Shown here: in pieces, positions 1 through 6,282 of the stretch
How the letters are laid out: each line of letters begins with the position of its first letter
Numbering within the stretch: position 1 is the first letter of the stretch
Assembly (NCBI GenBank): GCA_016291895.1
Contig: JAEEZO010000027.1
Location: 1 to 10,055, forward strand
DNA: 10,055 nucleotides
Source of the DNA: Caryophanales bacterium
GTDB taxonomy: Bacteria; Bacillota_I; Bacilli_A; RF39; UBA660
Direction: 5' to 3'
The notes under the pieces: model-generated
The model's input: only the letters and a program-made list of their open reading frames with translations
Databases searched by the model: none
What the model was told of the DNA's origin: nothing
Made by a program: the position numbers and the translations under genes

Positions 1-359
1 AAGATAAGAAACGTAAAGAAGAAGCTGATCTTGTTAATGAAGCAGAACAACTTGCTTTCCAAACAGAAAAATCAATTAAAGATTTAGGTGATAAGATTAC
101 TGATTCTGAAAAGACAGAAGCTGAAGACTTAGTTAAAGAACTTCGTGAAGAACTTGCAAAAGATCCTAAAGACATTGATGAAATTAAATCTAAGAAAGAT
201 AAATTACAAGAAAAAGCTATGGCATTAGCAACTAAAGTTTATGAAAATGTAAGAAAAGAACAAGAAGCTAATAATAATACAGAAACTACTGAAGATAATA
301 GTAGTGATGATAGTAATAAAGATGGCTCTGTAGCTGATGCTGATTACGAAGAAAAATAA
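1..359 (+). CDS. dnaK: DnaK (Hsp70) chaperone, C-terminal end only
   Basis: This is the 3' end of a gene that starts before the window; the reading frame begins at base 3 and stops at TAA 357-359, leaving 118 visible residues. The first ~85 residues are charged and helical (for example DLVNEAEQLAFQTEKSIKDL), as expected for the helical lid of the Hsp70 substrate-binding domain. They are followed by a low-complexity Asn/Asp/Ser/Glu tail and the terminal DADYEEK. That acidic end matches the usual DnaK C-terminus, which contributes to co-chaperone and substrate handling. DnaK is the cytosolic ATP-driven chaperone that works with DnaJ and GrpE. The ATPase domain is outside the window, so the call rests on the lid, the tail and the dnaJ gene downstream. 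Any CIRCE/HrcA control element would lie upstream and cannot be seen. Confidence 0.9.
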   Translation, partial: DKKRKEEADLVNEAEQLAFQTEKSIKDLGDKITDSEKTEAEDLVKELREELAKDPKDIDEIKSKKDKLQEKAMALATKVYENVRKEQEANNNTETTEDNSSDDSNKDGSVADADYEEK

Positions 360-378
360 TAAAAATAAAAGATAATGT

Positions 379-403
379 AAAAGTCTAGTTTTACTAGACT
401 TTT
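379..403 (+). terminator. hairpin between dnaK and pepF (weak terminator or attenuator)
   Basis: A perfect 11-bp inverted repeat, AAAAGTCTAGT (379-389) and ACTAGACTTTT (393-403), is separated by a TTT loop. The stem begins about 20 nt after the dnaK stop and ends 9 nt before the pepF ribosome-binding site. The 3' U-run is only four bases and lies inside the stem, so full termination is doubtful. Partial termination or protection of the dnaK mRNA 3' end by the hairpin are both plausible. Confidence 0.65.
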
Positions 404-422
404 GCTTGTATTAAGGAGTCTT

Positions 423-2213
423 ATGGAAAAACAAAAAGAAAGAAAAGATATAAATGTTAATGATACATGGGATTTAACTTTAATATTTAAAACAGATGGA
501 GATTTTTATAAAGAATTAGATAAAGTAACTAAAGAAATTAATGATATTACTAAATATCAAGATCATATTCTAGATAATAGTAATAGTTTACTTGCTTTCT
601 TAAAACAAAGTGATGATGATGAACGTAAATTATATAAATTATATTATTATGCTCATCTAAAACTTGATCAAGATACAGCAAATACTACTTATCAAGAAAT
701 GGAAGGTAAGATATCTAATTTAATTCAAAAATATAGTATATTAACTAGTTTTGTTATGCCTGAATTAATGAGGGGTGACTATCATAAAGTATTAGAATAT
801 ATTAATGAGAATAAAGATCTTCAAGTTTATCGATTTAATTTAGAGAATATATATCGTTATCAAAGTCATTCTTTAAATCATGATGAAGAGAAACTATTAT
901 CAACTTTATCTAAAAGTTTAGATACTGCTGAAAAAACTTTTGAGAGTTTAACTGATGCGGATATTACTTTCCCAGATATTGTTGTTGATGGAAAAACATA
1001 TCCTCTTAATGAAAGTAATTATAGTGTTTATATGGATAATCCTAATAGAGAAATAAGAAAGAATGCTTTCAATAATTTATTAGGAACTTATGGTAATTAT
1101 AAAAATACTTTAGCTAGTACTTTCAGTGGTAATGTTGAATTATTAACTAGTATGGCTAAAATTAAGAAGTTTGATTCTAGTTTAGAAGCAAGTTTATATC
1201 CTGATAATATTGATATAAGTGTTTATAATAATTTAATAGATACGATTAATAAACATTTAGACGTTTTATATAAATATTATGATTTAAAGAAAGAATCATT
1301 AAATTTATCAGAATTACATTTATATGATATATATCGTACAATGGTATCTGATTATGATAAATCTTATACTTTTGATGAAGCTAAAGAAATAGTTATGGAT
1401 GCTTTATCTATAATGGGTGAAGATTATATAAATAATTTATCTAAAGCTTTCTCTGAACGTTGGATTGATAAATATAATAATAAAGGTAAACGTGGAGGAG
1501 CTTATTCAAGTGGATTCTACGATACTAAACCTTATGTTTTATTAAATTTTGAAGGTAAATATAATGATGTAACAACCCTTGCTCATGAGTTGGGTCACTC
1601 TATGCATACATATTATTCATGCACAAATCAACCATATAATTTATCTAGTTATAATATTTTTGTTGCGGAAGTTGCAAGTACCGTTAATGAATTAATATTA
1701 GTTAGATATTTATTAAAGAAGAGTACTGATAAATCTGAAAAATTATTCTTATTAAATAAATTAATGGAATTATATAAAGCAACAATCTATCGCCAAGTTA
1801 TGTTTGCAGAATTTGAACGTGATATGCATGCGTCCCTTGAATCTGGCGAAATATTAACTAATGAGTATTTATGTAATAAGTATTATGAATTAGTTAAAAG
1901 ATATTTTGGTAATGGTGTAGTAATTGATGAAAATATTAAAAATGAATGGATGAGAATACCTCATTTCTATTACAATTTTTATGTATATAAATATGCTATA
2001 GGACTTTCTTGTGCAACAAAGATTGTTAATGATATTGAATCTGGTAAAGTTGATGATTATCTAAAATTCTTAAAAACAGGTGGATCAATGTATCCTAGTG
2101 AAGAATTATTAGTAGCTAATGTTGATATTAAAGATCCAAAACTTTATTTAGAAGCAATTAATGCATTTAATAGTTATATTGATGAATATAAGAAAATTAT
2201 GAGAGGAGAATAG
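423..2213 (+). CDS. pepF: oligoendopeptidase F, M3-family zinc metallopeptidase
   Basis: This 596-residue cytosolic peptidase matches the usual ~600 residues of PepF, which cleaves short peptides during peptide turnover. The zinc site is intact: HELGH gives His388, Glu389 (catalytic) and His392, and the third ligand is Glu416 in the sequence FVAEVAST. The family-typical stretch [14 protein letters not shown] lies just before the zinc site. The N-terminal ~110 residues are helical and charged, as in the PepF N-terminal domain. The start is ATG 423, preceded by AAGGAG (413-418). A TTG at 402 in the same frame lies inside the upstream hairpin and lacks a ribosome-binding site. The gene sits between dnaK and dnaJ, and its stop codon is 2 nt before the dnaJ start, so the two are probably cotranslated. 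No signal peptide or membrane segment is seen. Confidence 0.95.
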   Translation: MEKQKERKDINVNDTWDLTLIFKTDGDFYKELDKVTKEINDITKYQDHILDNSNSLLAFLKQSDDDERKLYKLYYYAHLKLDQDTANTTYQEMEGKISNLIQKYSILTSFVMPELMRGDYHKVLEYINENKDLQVYRFNLENIYRYQSHSLNHDEEKLLSTLSKSLDTAEKTFESLTDADITFPDIVVDGKTYPLNESNYSVYMDNPNREIRKNAFNNLLGTYGNYKNTLASTFSGNVELLTSMAKIKKFDSSLEASLYPDNIDISVYNNLIDTINKHLDVLYKYYDLKKESLNLSELHLYDIYRTMVSDYDKSYTFDEAKEIVMDALSIMGEDYINNLSKAFSERWIDKYNNKGKRGGAYSSGFYDTKPYVLLNFEGKYNDVTTLAHELGHSMHTYYSCTNQPYNLSSYNIFVAEVASTVNELILVRYLLKKSTDKSEKLFLLNKLMELYKATIYRQVMFAEFERDMHASLESGEILTNEYLCNKYYELVKRYFGNGVVIDENIKNEWMRIPHFYYNFYVYKYAIGLSCATKIVNDIESGKVDDYLKFLKTGGSMYPSEELLVANVDIKDPKLYLEAINAFNSYIDEYKKIMRGE

Positions 2214-2215
2214 TT

Positions 2216-3328
2216 ATGGCTGATAAAAGAGATTATTATGAAGTTTTAGGTGTTAGTAAAAATGCAACTGACGATGAAATAAAAAGTGCCTTTCGTAAAC
2301 TAGCAAAGAAATATCATCCTGATATTAATAAAGATCCTGATGCGCCTAATAAATTTAAAGAAGCTCAAGAAGCTTATGCGGTTCTATCAGATAAGAATAA
2401 ACGTAGTCAATATGATCAATTTGGTCATGCAGCATTCTCTGGTAATAGTGGATTCCCTGGTGGAGGAGCTTATGACTTCTCAGGATTTGATATTAATTTA
2501 GATGATATATTAGGAAGTATGTTTGGTGGTGGCTTTGGTGGTAGTTCCAGAAGCCGTTCATCAAGAGTGAGAGGCGAAGATATTTTACGTGATGTAAGCC
2601 TATCATTTGATGAAGCTGTCTTTGGCTGTGAAAAAGACATTCGCGTTAATGTTAGTGAAGAATGTCCAGAATGTGATGGTAAGGGTGGCTTTGATGAAGT
2701 AACTTGTCCTGATTGTCATGGTAGTGGAACCGTAACAACCGAACAACGTACATTATTTGGGGCCTTTATGTCTAAAACAACTTGTTCTAGATGTCATGGT
2801 GAAGGAAGAAGTTTCAAAAGAACTTGTTCTAAATGTAATGGCCATGGTACTGTTATTCAAAGTAAAACAATTACGGTTAAAGTACCAGCAGGTATTGATA
2901 ATGGTATGAGGCTTCGTTTATCTGGTAAAGGTGGACCTGGAAGTAATGGTGGACCAAATGGAGACTTATATTTAGAGTTTAGTGTTTCACCTCATAAATT
3001 CTTTAAAAGAGAAGACGATGATATTTATTTAACAGTTCCTCTTAACTTTTGTGAAGCTACTCTTGGATGCAAAAAAGATATTAGAACTCTTTATGGTGTA
3101 GTAACTTTATCTGTTCCTGCAGGAACCAATAGTTTAGATAAACAAAGAATTAAAGGTAAAGGTGTTAAAAATAGTACTAGTGGTCATACTGGTGATATGT
3201 ATATTGTCTTTAATGTTTGTACACCTCAAAAACTAAATAGAAAACAAAAAGAATTATTTAAAGAATTAGAAGATACTGATTTATCAACTACTGAGATAGA
3301 TAAATTTGATAAATTTGTAGAAGGTTAA
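2216..3328 (+). CDS. dnaJ: chaperone protein DnaJ (Hsp40, type I)
   Basis: A 370-residue full-length type I J-protein, the co-chaperone that delivers clients to DnaK and stimulates its ATPase. The J domain covers residues ~5-70, with the essential HPD at 34-36. A Gly/Phe-rich linker follows (~70-115). Then come four CxxCxGxG zinc-binding repeats: Cys150/153 (CPECDGKG), Cys164/167 (CPDCHGSG), Cys190/193 (CSRCHGEG) and Cys204/207 (CSKCNGHG). The C-terminal substrate-binding and dimerisation domains fill the rest. ATG 2216 is supported by AGAGGAG (2202-2208), which lies within the end of pepF. The gene starts 2 nt after the pepF stop, so its translation is likely coupled to pepF. An A+T-only hairpin with a T-run follows. 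Confidence 0.97.
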   Translation: MADKRDYYEVLGVSKNATDDEIKSAFRKLAKKYHPDINKDPDAPNKFKEAQEAYAVLSDKNKRSQYDQFGHAAFSGNSGFPGGGAYDFSGFDINLDDILGSMFGGGFGGSSRSRSSRVRGEDILRDVSLSFDEAVFGCEKDIRVNVSEECPECDGKGGFDEVTCPDCHGSGTVTTEQRTLFGAFMSKTTCSRCHGEGRSFKRTCSKCNGHGTVIQSKTITVKVPAGIDNGMRLRLSGKGGPGSNGGPNGDLYLEFSVSPHKFFKREDDDIYLTVPLNFCEATLGCKKDIRTLYGVVTLSVPAGTNSLDKQRIKGKGVKNSTSGHTGDMYIVFNVCTPQKLNRKQKELFKELEDTDLSTTEIDKFDKFVEG

Positions 3329-3331
3329 AAT

Positions 3332-3378
3332 AAAATATAATAATTAGTTAGAATATAACTTTTTATTATATTTTTTTT
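3332..3378 (+). terminator. Rho-independent terminator after dnaJ (A+T-only stem)
   Basis: AAAATATAATAA (3332-3343) pairs perfectly with TTATTATATTTT (3363-3374). An inner AGTTA/TAACT stem (3346-3350 with 3356-3360) continues the hairpin after a TT/TT mismatch. A run of eight T (3371-3378) partly overlaps the 3' arm. The position just after the dnaJ stop supports a terminator, although the outer stem has no G:C pair and would be weak. Confidence 0.6.
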
Positions 3379-3437
3379 GTTTATTAAGTATTAGTATTAA
3401 AAAAAGTGTAAAAAAACAAATAATTTTTTAAATAAAA

Positions 3438-3466
3438 TTGACAATAAATAACGGATAGAGTAAGAT
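3438..3466 (+). promoter_or_regulatory. sigma-A-type promoter for the WXG100 pair
   Basis: A perfect -35 box TTGACA (3438-3443) is followed 17 nt later by TAAGAT (3461-3466), which matches the -10 consensus at four of six positions. Transcription would start near 3473, leaving a leader of about 57 nt before the first WXG100-like gene. The upstream stretch is very rich in A and T, as in UP-element-like DNA. I see no convincing operator. The remaining intergenic sequence (3379-3437) is A/T-rich with no recognisable gene. Confidence 0.7.
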
Positions 3467-3529
3467 TATATTAGAAGGTAGATTAGTAAGACAGATTTAT
3501 CTTTTGGATTCATAAGAAGGAGGTGCTTT

Positions 3530-3832
3530 ATGAATATTAAGATTTCACCAGAGGAATTACTTGATCATTCAAAAAAGATCGTTGACCGATCTGCTAATAT
3601 TACTGCAAATGCTGATAAAATGGAAGAAGCTATGAGTACTTTAGATCCATGGAAGAGTGAAAATAAAGAATTATTCTTTAATGATTTAAGAACAAAGATT
3701 AAAGATATTCGTGCTATGGCTGAAGCTTCTACATCATACGGTGCAGTAGGTAGCGATGTTGCTAATAGAGTAATTGGTGTTGAAAGTAGTATAAGAGAAA
3801 CTTTACTAAAAAATCAAGATGTACCAATGTAG
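3530..3832 (+). CDS. WXG100-family (Esx-like) small helical protein, first of a pair
   Basis: This 100-residue protein has no signal peptide or membrane segment. It has two predicted helices separated by a turn at Trp41-Lys42-Ser43 (DPWKSENKELF), in the place of the WXG turn of WXG100 proteins; the glycine is replaced by serine. The opening ISPEELLDHSKKIVD resembles Esx N-terminal helices. Such proteins form helical-hairpin dimers and are usually exported by type VII (ESX/Ess) systems, either as substrates or with larger toxins. ATG 3530 has a near-ideal ribosome-binding site, AAGGAGGTG (3517-3525). The gene is first in a two-gene unit, with the second Esx-like gene 58 nt downstream. No EssC-type ATPase is present here, so export is inferred from the family only. 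Confidence 0.8.
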   Translation: MNIKISPEELLDHSKKIVDRSANITANADKMEEAMSTLDPWKSENKELFFNDLRTKIKDIRAMAEASTSYGAVGSDVANRVIGVESSIRETLLKNQDVPM

Positions 3833-3890
3833 AATAATTCTATTAGAGTATTAAGTGCGTTAATCATGAATTAAGAAAGGAGATTTATTT

Positions 3891-4205
3891 ATGGGCGGAG
3901 AAGTATATATTACTGAAGAGACAATGTCATCAGCTGCAAGTACAATTCGTAAGGCTGCTGAAGAGATTACTAATGAATTCAATGAAATAAAGAAAGAAAT
4001 TGCTGGTGTTTCTGAGTCATGGCAAGATGAAAATGCTGATAAATATTTAGAGCAATTTGCTGAACTAGAAAAGCAAGTTCCAGGTTTCATTGCTGCAGCT
4101 AATAATAGTGCGGCTTTCTTAGATGGTGTAGTTAAAGCATATCGTGAAAATGTTATGAATCCTACTAGAACTGCTGTAGAAGGTAAACCAGTAGATGCTG
4201 CTTAA
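3891..4205 (+). CDS. WXG100-family (Esx-like) small helical protein, second of a pair
   Basis: A 104-residue protein with the classic WXG100 layout: a first helix (residues ~9-40, TMSSAASTIRKAAEEI), a turn at Trp44-Gln45-Asp46 (SWQDENADKY), and a second helix (~47-87). The turn glycine is replaced by aspartate, and Glu-Asn follows, as in the upstream partner. A short C-terminal tail (residues ~90-104) is less helical and proline-containing. I do not see the YxxxD/E export signal described for actinobacterial substrates. ATG 3891 follows AAAGGAG (3876-3882) at good spacing. The stop codon overlaps the start of a strong terminator, so the two-gene unit ends here. The pair may form a heterodimer, or each may homodimerise; the sequence does not decide this. 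Confidence 0.88.
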   Translation: MGGEVYITEETMSSAASTIRKAAEEITNEFNEIKKEIAGVSESWQDENADKYLEQFAELEKQVPGFIAAANNSAAFLDGVVKAYRENVMNPTRTAVEGKPVDAA

Positions 4206-4228
4206 GAGTCAAATGACTCTTTTTTTTT
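4204..4228 (+). terminator. Rho-independent terminator after the WXG100 pair
   Basis: AAGAGTC (4204-4210) pairs with GACTCTT (4215-4221) around an AAAT loop, followed by T to 4228. The stem overlaps the stop codon of the second WXG100-like gene. This is a textbook intrinsic terminator that separates the unit from parE-parC. Confidence 0.9.
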
Positions 4229-4248
4229 GCTATATTTTACAAAATTAT

Positions 4249-4277
4249 TTGTCAAAGAAATAGTTTTAAGTTATAAT
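4249..4277 (+). promoter_or_regulatory. sigma-A-type promoter for parE-parC
   Basis: TTGTCA (4249-4254, five of six -35 matches) and a perfect TATAAT (4272-4277) are spaced by 17 nt. The predicted start, near 4284-4286, gives a leader of about 85 nt before parE. This is the best-scoring promoter in the window by eye. Confidence 0.85.
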
Positions 4278-4291
4278 TAACTTTGAGAATA

Positions 4292-4319
4292 GAAAGGTAA
4301 TATGAAAGTATTACTTTTT
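4292..4319 (+). promoter_or_regulatory. 5'-proximal hairpin in the parE leader
   Basis: GTAATA (4297-4302) pairs perfectly with TATTAC (4309-4314) around the loop TGAAAG. The stem extends outward through G·U and A:T pairs (4293-4296 with 4315-4318, and possibly G4292·U4319), giving 10-11 pairs. The hairpin begins only about 8 nt from the predicted transcript start. It contains the AAAGG ribosome-binding site of the micro-ORF at 4302, whose start codon lies at the stem-loop edge. It could stabilise the mRNA 5' end, act as an attenuator, or mask micro-ORF translation. The role is inferred. Confidence 0.45.
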
Positions 4320-4346
4320 ATGTTGATTATATTTTTATTAATTTAA
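4302..4346 (+). CDS. possible 14-residue hydrophobic leader peptide upstream of parE
   Basis: ATG 4302 opens a frame of 14 codons that ends at TAA 4344-4346 and encodes MKVLLFMLIIFLLI. Apart from Lys2 every residue is hydrophobic, so the product would look like a bare membrane helix. AAAGG (4293-4297) lies 4 nt upstream, which is a usable but short spacing. The frame lies wholly within the parE leader, between the promoter and the parE ribosome-binding site. It may be a regulatory leader peptide or a membrane microprotein. It may also be chance, because T-rich DNA naturally reads as Leu/Ile/Phe. There is no direct evidence of translation. Confidence 0.3.
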   Translation: MKVLLFMLIIFLLI

Positions 4347-4370
4347 AATTATAGAAAGCATGGTGAATAT

Positions 4371-6281
4371 ATGGAGCTTAAATATGATGCAAGTTCAATT
4401 AAGATATTAGAAGGATTAGAAGCTGTAAGAAAACGCCCTGGTATGTATATAGGTTCTACTGATAAGCGAGGTCTACATCATTTAATATGGGAAATTGTTG
4501 ATAATAGTATTGATGAAATCATTAATGGTTTTGGTGATCGTATTATTATCACCCTTCATAAAGACGGTAGTGTTTCTGTTGAAGACTTTGGTCGTGGTGT
4601 ACCAGTAGGAATGCATGCAAGTGGTATTTCAACCCCAGAAGTTATTTATACTAAGTTACATGCTGGTGGTAAATTTGAAACTAGTGGATATAAAGTATCA
4701 GGTGGATTACATGGTGTTGGTGCATCTGTTGTTAATGCTTTATCAAAATGGCTTGAAGTAACAATCAAAAGAGATAAAGGAGAATACTTTATTCGTTTTC
4801 GTGATGGAGGAAAACTTGATACACCTTTAACAAAAATAGGTAATGCAAATAAAACAGGAACAAAAGTACGTTTTATGCCTGATGAAAAGATTTTCTCTAG
4901 TACTAGTTTTTCTTTTACAACGGTTTGTGAAAGAATGCAAGAAAGTGCTTTTCTACTTAAAGGATTAACAATTGATATCTATGATGAAGAAAGTGGAAGA
5001 GAAAATCATTATTGTTACAATGATGGTATTAAAGAATTTGTTTCTTATTTAAACGAAGATAAACAAGCTCTTCATGAAGTTGTAGGTTTTAATGGAACTA
5101 AAGATAATATGAATATTGAAATTGCGTTTCAATATACAGATACTTATAATGAAATGATCGAATCATTTGTTAACAATGTAAAAACAAGTGATGGTGGAAG
5201 TCATGAAGTTGGCTTTAAAACCGCTTTAACTAAAGTATTTAATGATTATGCTAAAAAGAATGGTTATTTAAAAAATAAAGATAAAAACTTAGAAGGTTCT
5301 GACACAAGAGAAGGCTTAACGGCAATTATTAGTTTACAAATACCAGAGAACTTACTTCAATTTGAAGGACAAACTAAAGGTAAATTAGGTACCCCTCAAG
5401 CAAGAACGGCTGTTGAAGCTATTGTTACGGAGAAACTTCAATACTATTTAGAAGAAAATAATCAAGTTGCAACTTTGATTATGGATAAAATGGTAAGAAG
5501 TAAAGTAGCAAGAGAAGCAGCTAGACGTGCAAGGGACGAAGCAAGGAATGGAAAAACGAAAAATAAGATTGAAAAGAATTTATCTGGTAAACTTGCGCCA
5601 GCTAGTACAAAAAATGCTAAAAAGAATGAATTATATCTTGTCGAGGGTGATTCAGCTGGTGGTAGTGCTAAAAATGGGCGTGATCGAACTTTCCAAGCAA
5701 TCTTACCACTTAGAGGAAAGGTTCTTAATACCGAAAAAGTAAGAGTTGAAGAGATATATAAGAATGAAGAAATTAATACGATGATTCATACGATTGGTGC
5801 TGGAGTTGGTAGTGACTTTGAAGTATCTGATATCAATTATGATAAAGTTATTATTATGACCGATGCCGATGATGATGGAGCACATATTCAAATTCTACTT
5901 ATAACATTCTTCTATCGTTATATGAGGCCGCTTATTGAAGAAGGTCACTTATATATTGCTTGCCCACCTTTATATAAATTATCTAATAAGAAAGAATTAT
6001 TCTATGCTTGGACAGATGAAGAACGTGATGAAATACAAAGTAAACATAAAGGACTTGAATTATCACGTTATAAAGGTTTAGGTGAAATGAATGCAGAACA
6101 ATTATGGGAAACAACAATGAATCCTGATACTCGTAGTTTAATAAGAGTTAATATTACTGATGGTATGTTAGCGGAAAAACGTGTTAGTGTCCTTATGGGT
6201 GATAAAGTTGAGCCTAGAAAGGAATGGATTGACGAAAATGTAGTATTTACATTGGAAGACAATTACCAAATAGGTGCATAG
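4371..6281 (+). CDS. parE: DNA topoisomerase IV subunit B (ParE)
   Basis: This 636-residue protein is the ATPase subunit of topoisomerase IV, which decatenates daughter chromosomes and relaxes supercoils with ParC. The GHKL ATPase domain shows Glu41 (base) and Asn45 in WEIVDNSIDE, Asp72 in EDFGRG, and the lid GGLHGVGA at 111-118. The transducer domain carries Gln334 and Lys336 in FEGQTKGKLG. The TOPRIM domain has EGDSAGG with Glu425, PLRGK, and the metal-binding Asp498/Asp500/Asp502 run in TDADDDGAH. ParE is preferred to GyrB because the N-terminal YIGSTDKRGLHHL closely resembles Gram-positive ParE/GrlB and because the next gene is parC-like. ATG 4371 has a GGTGA ribosome-binding site (4362-4366). 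The gene has its own promoter at 4249-4277, and its stop is 1 nt before the parC ATG. Confidence 0.95.
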   Translation: MELKYDASSIKILEGLEAVRKRPGMYIGSTDKRGLHHLIWEIVDNSIDEIINGFGDRIIITLHKDGSVSVEDFGRGVPVGMHASGISTPEVIYTKLHAGGKFETSGYKVSGGLHGVGASVVNALSKWLEVTIKRDKGEYFIRFRDGGKLDTPLTKIGNANKTGTKVRFMPDEKIFSSTSFSFTTVCERMQESAFLLKGLTIDIYDEESGRENHYCYNDGIKEFVSYLNEDKQALHEVVGFNGTKDNMNIEIAFQYTDTYNEMIESFVNNVKTSDGGSHEVGFKTALTKVFNDYAKKNGYLKNKDKNLEGSDTREGLTAIISLQIPENLLQFEGQTKGKLGTPQARTAVEAIVTEKLQYYLEENNQVATLIMDKMVRSKVAREAARRARDEARNGKTKNKIEKNLSGKLAPASTKNAKKNELYLVEGDSAGGSAKNGRDRTFQAILPLRGKVLNTEKVRVEEIYKNEEINTMIHTIGAGVGSDFEVSDINYDKVIIMTDADDDGAHIQILLITFFYRYMRPLIEEGHLYIACPPLYKLSNKKELFYAWTDEERDEIQSKHKGLELSRYKGLGEMNAEQLWETTMNPDTRSLIRVNITDGMLAEKRVSVLMGDKVEPRKEWIDENVVFTLEDNYQIGA

Positions 6282-6282
6282 T

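Noticed and set aside
354..376. GATAAT (371-376) as a promoter for pepF
   Set aside because: The hexamer is close to the -10 consensus, but no -35 box lies at a usable distance, and transcription would start just before or inside the 379-403 hairpin.
3833..3890. Inverted repeats between the two WXG100-like genes (AGAAT/ATTCT and ATTAA/TTAAT)
   Set aside because: The arms are only 5 bp and A+T-rich, and the first has a one-base loop. They are expected by chance and do not form a credible terminator.
3860..4090. Minus-strand open frame opposite the second WXG100-like gene
   Set aside because: It lacks a ribosome-binding site and recognisable domain and lies opposite a well-supported gene, so it is a shadow frame.
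5527..5742. Second + strand frame inside parE
   Set aside because: It lies within the conserved TOPRIM-coding region of parE in another frame and encodes a Lys/Arg-rich sequence without a known motif.
5703..6262. Two minus-strand open frames within parE (5703-5891 and 6068-6262)
   Set aside because: Both are antisense to conserved parE codons, have no ribosome-binding site and show no protein family features.
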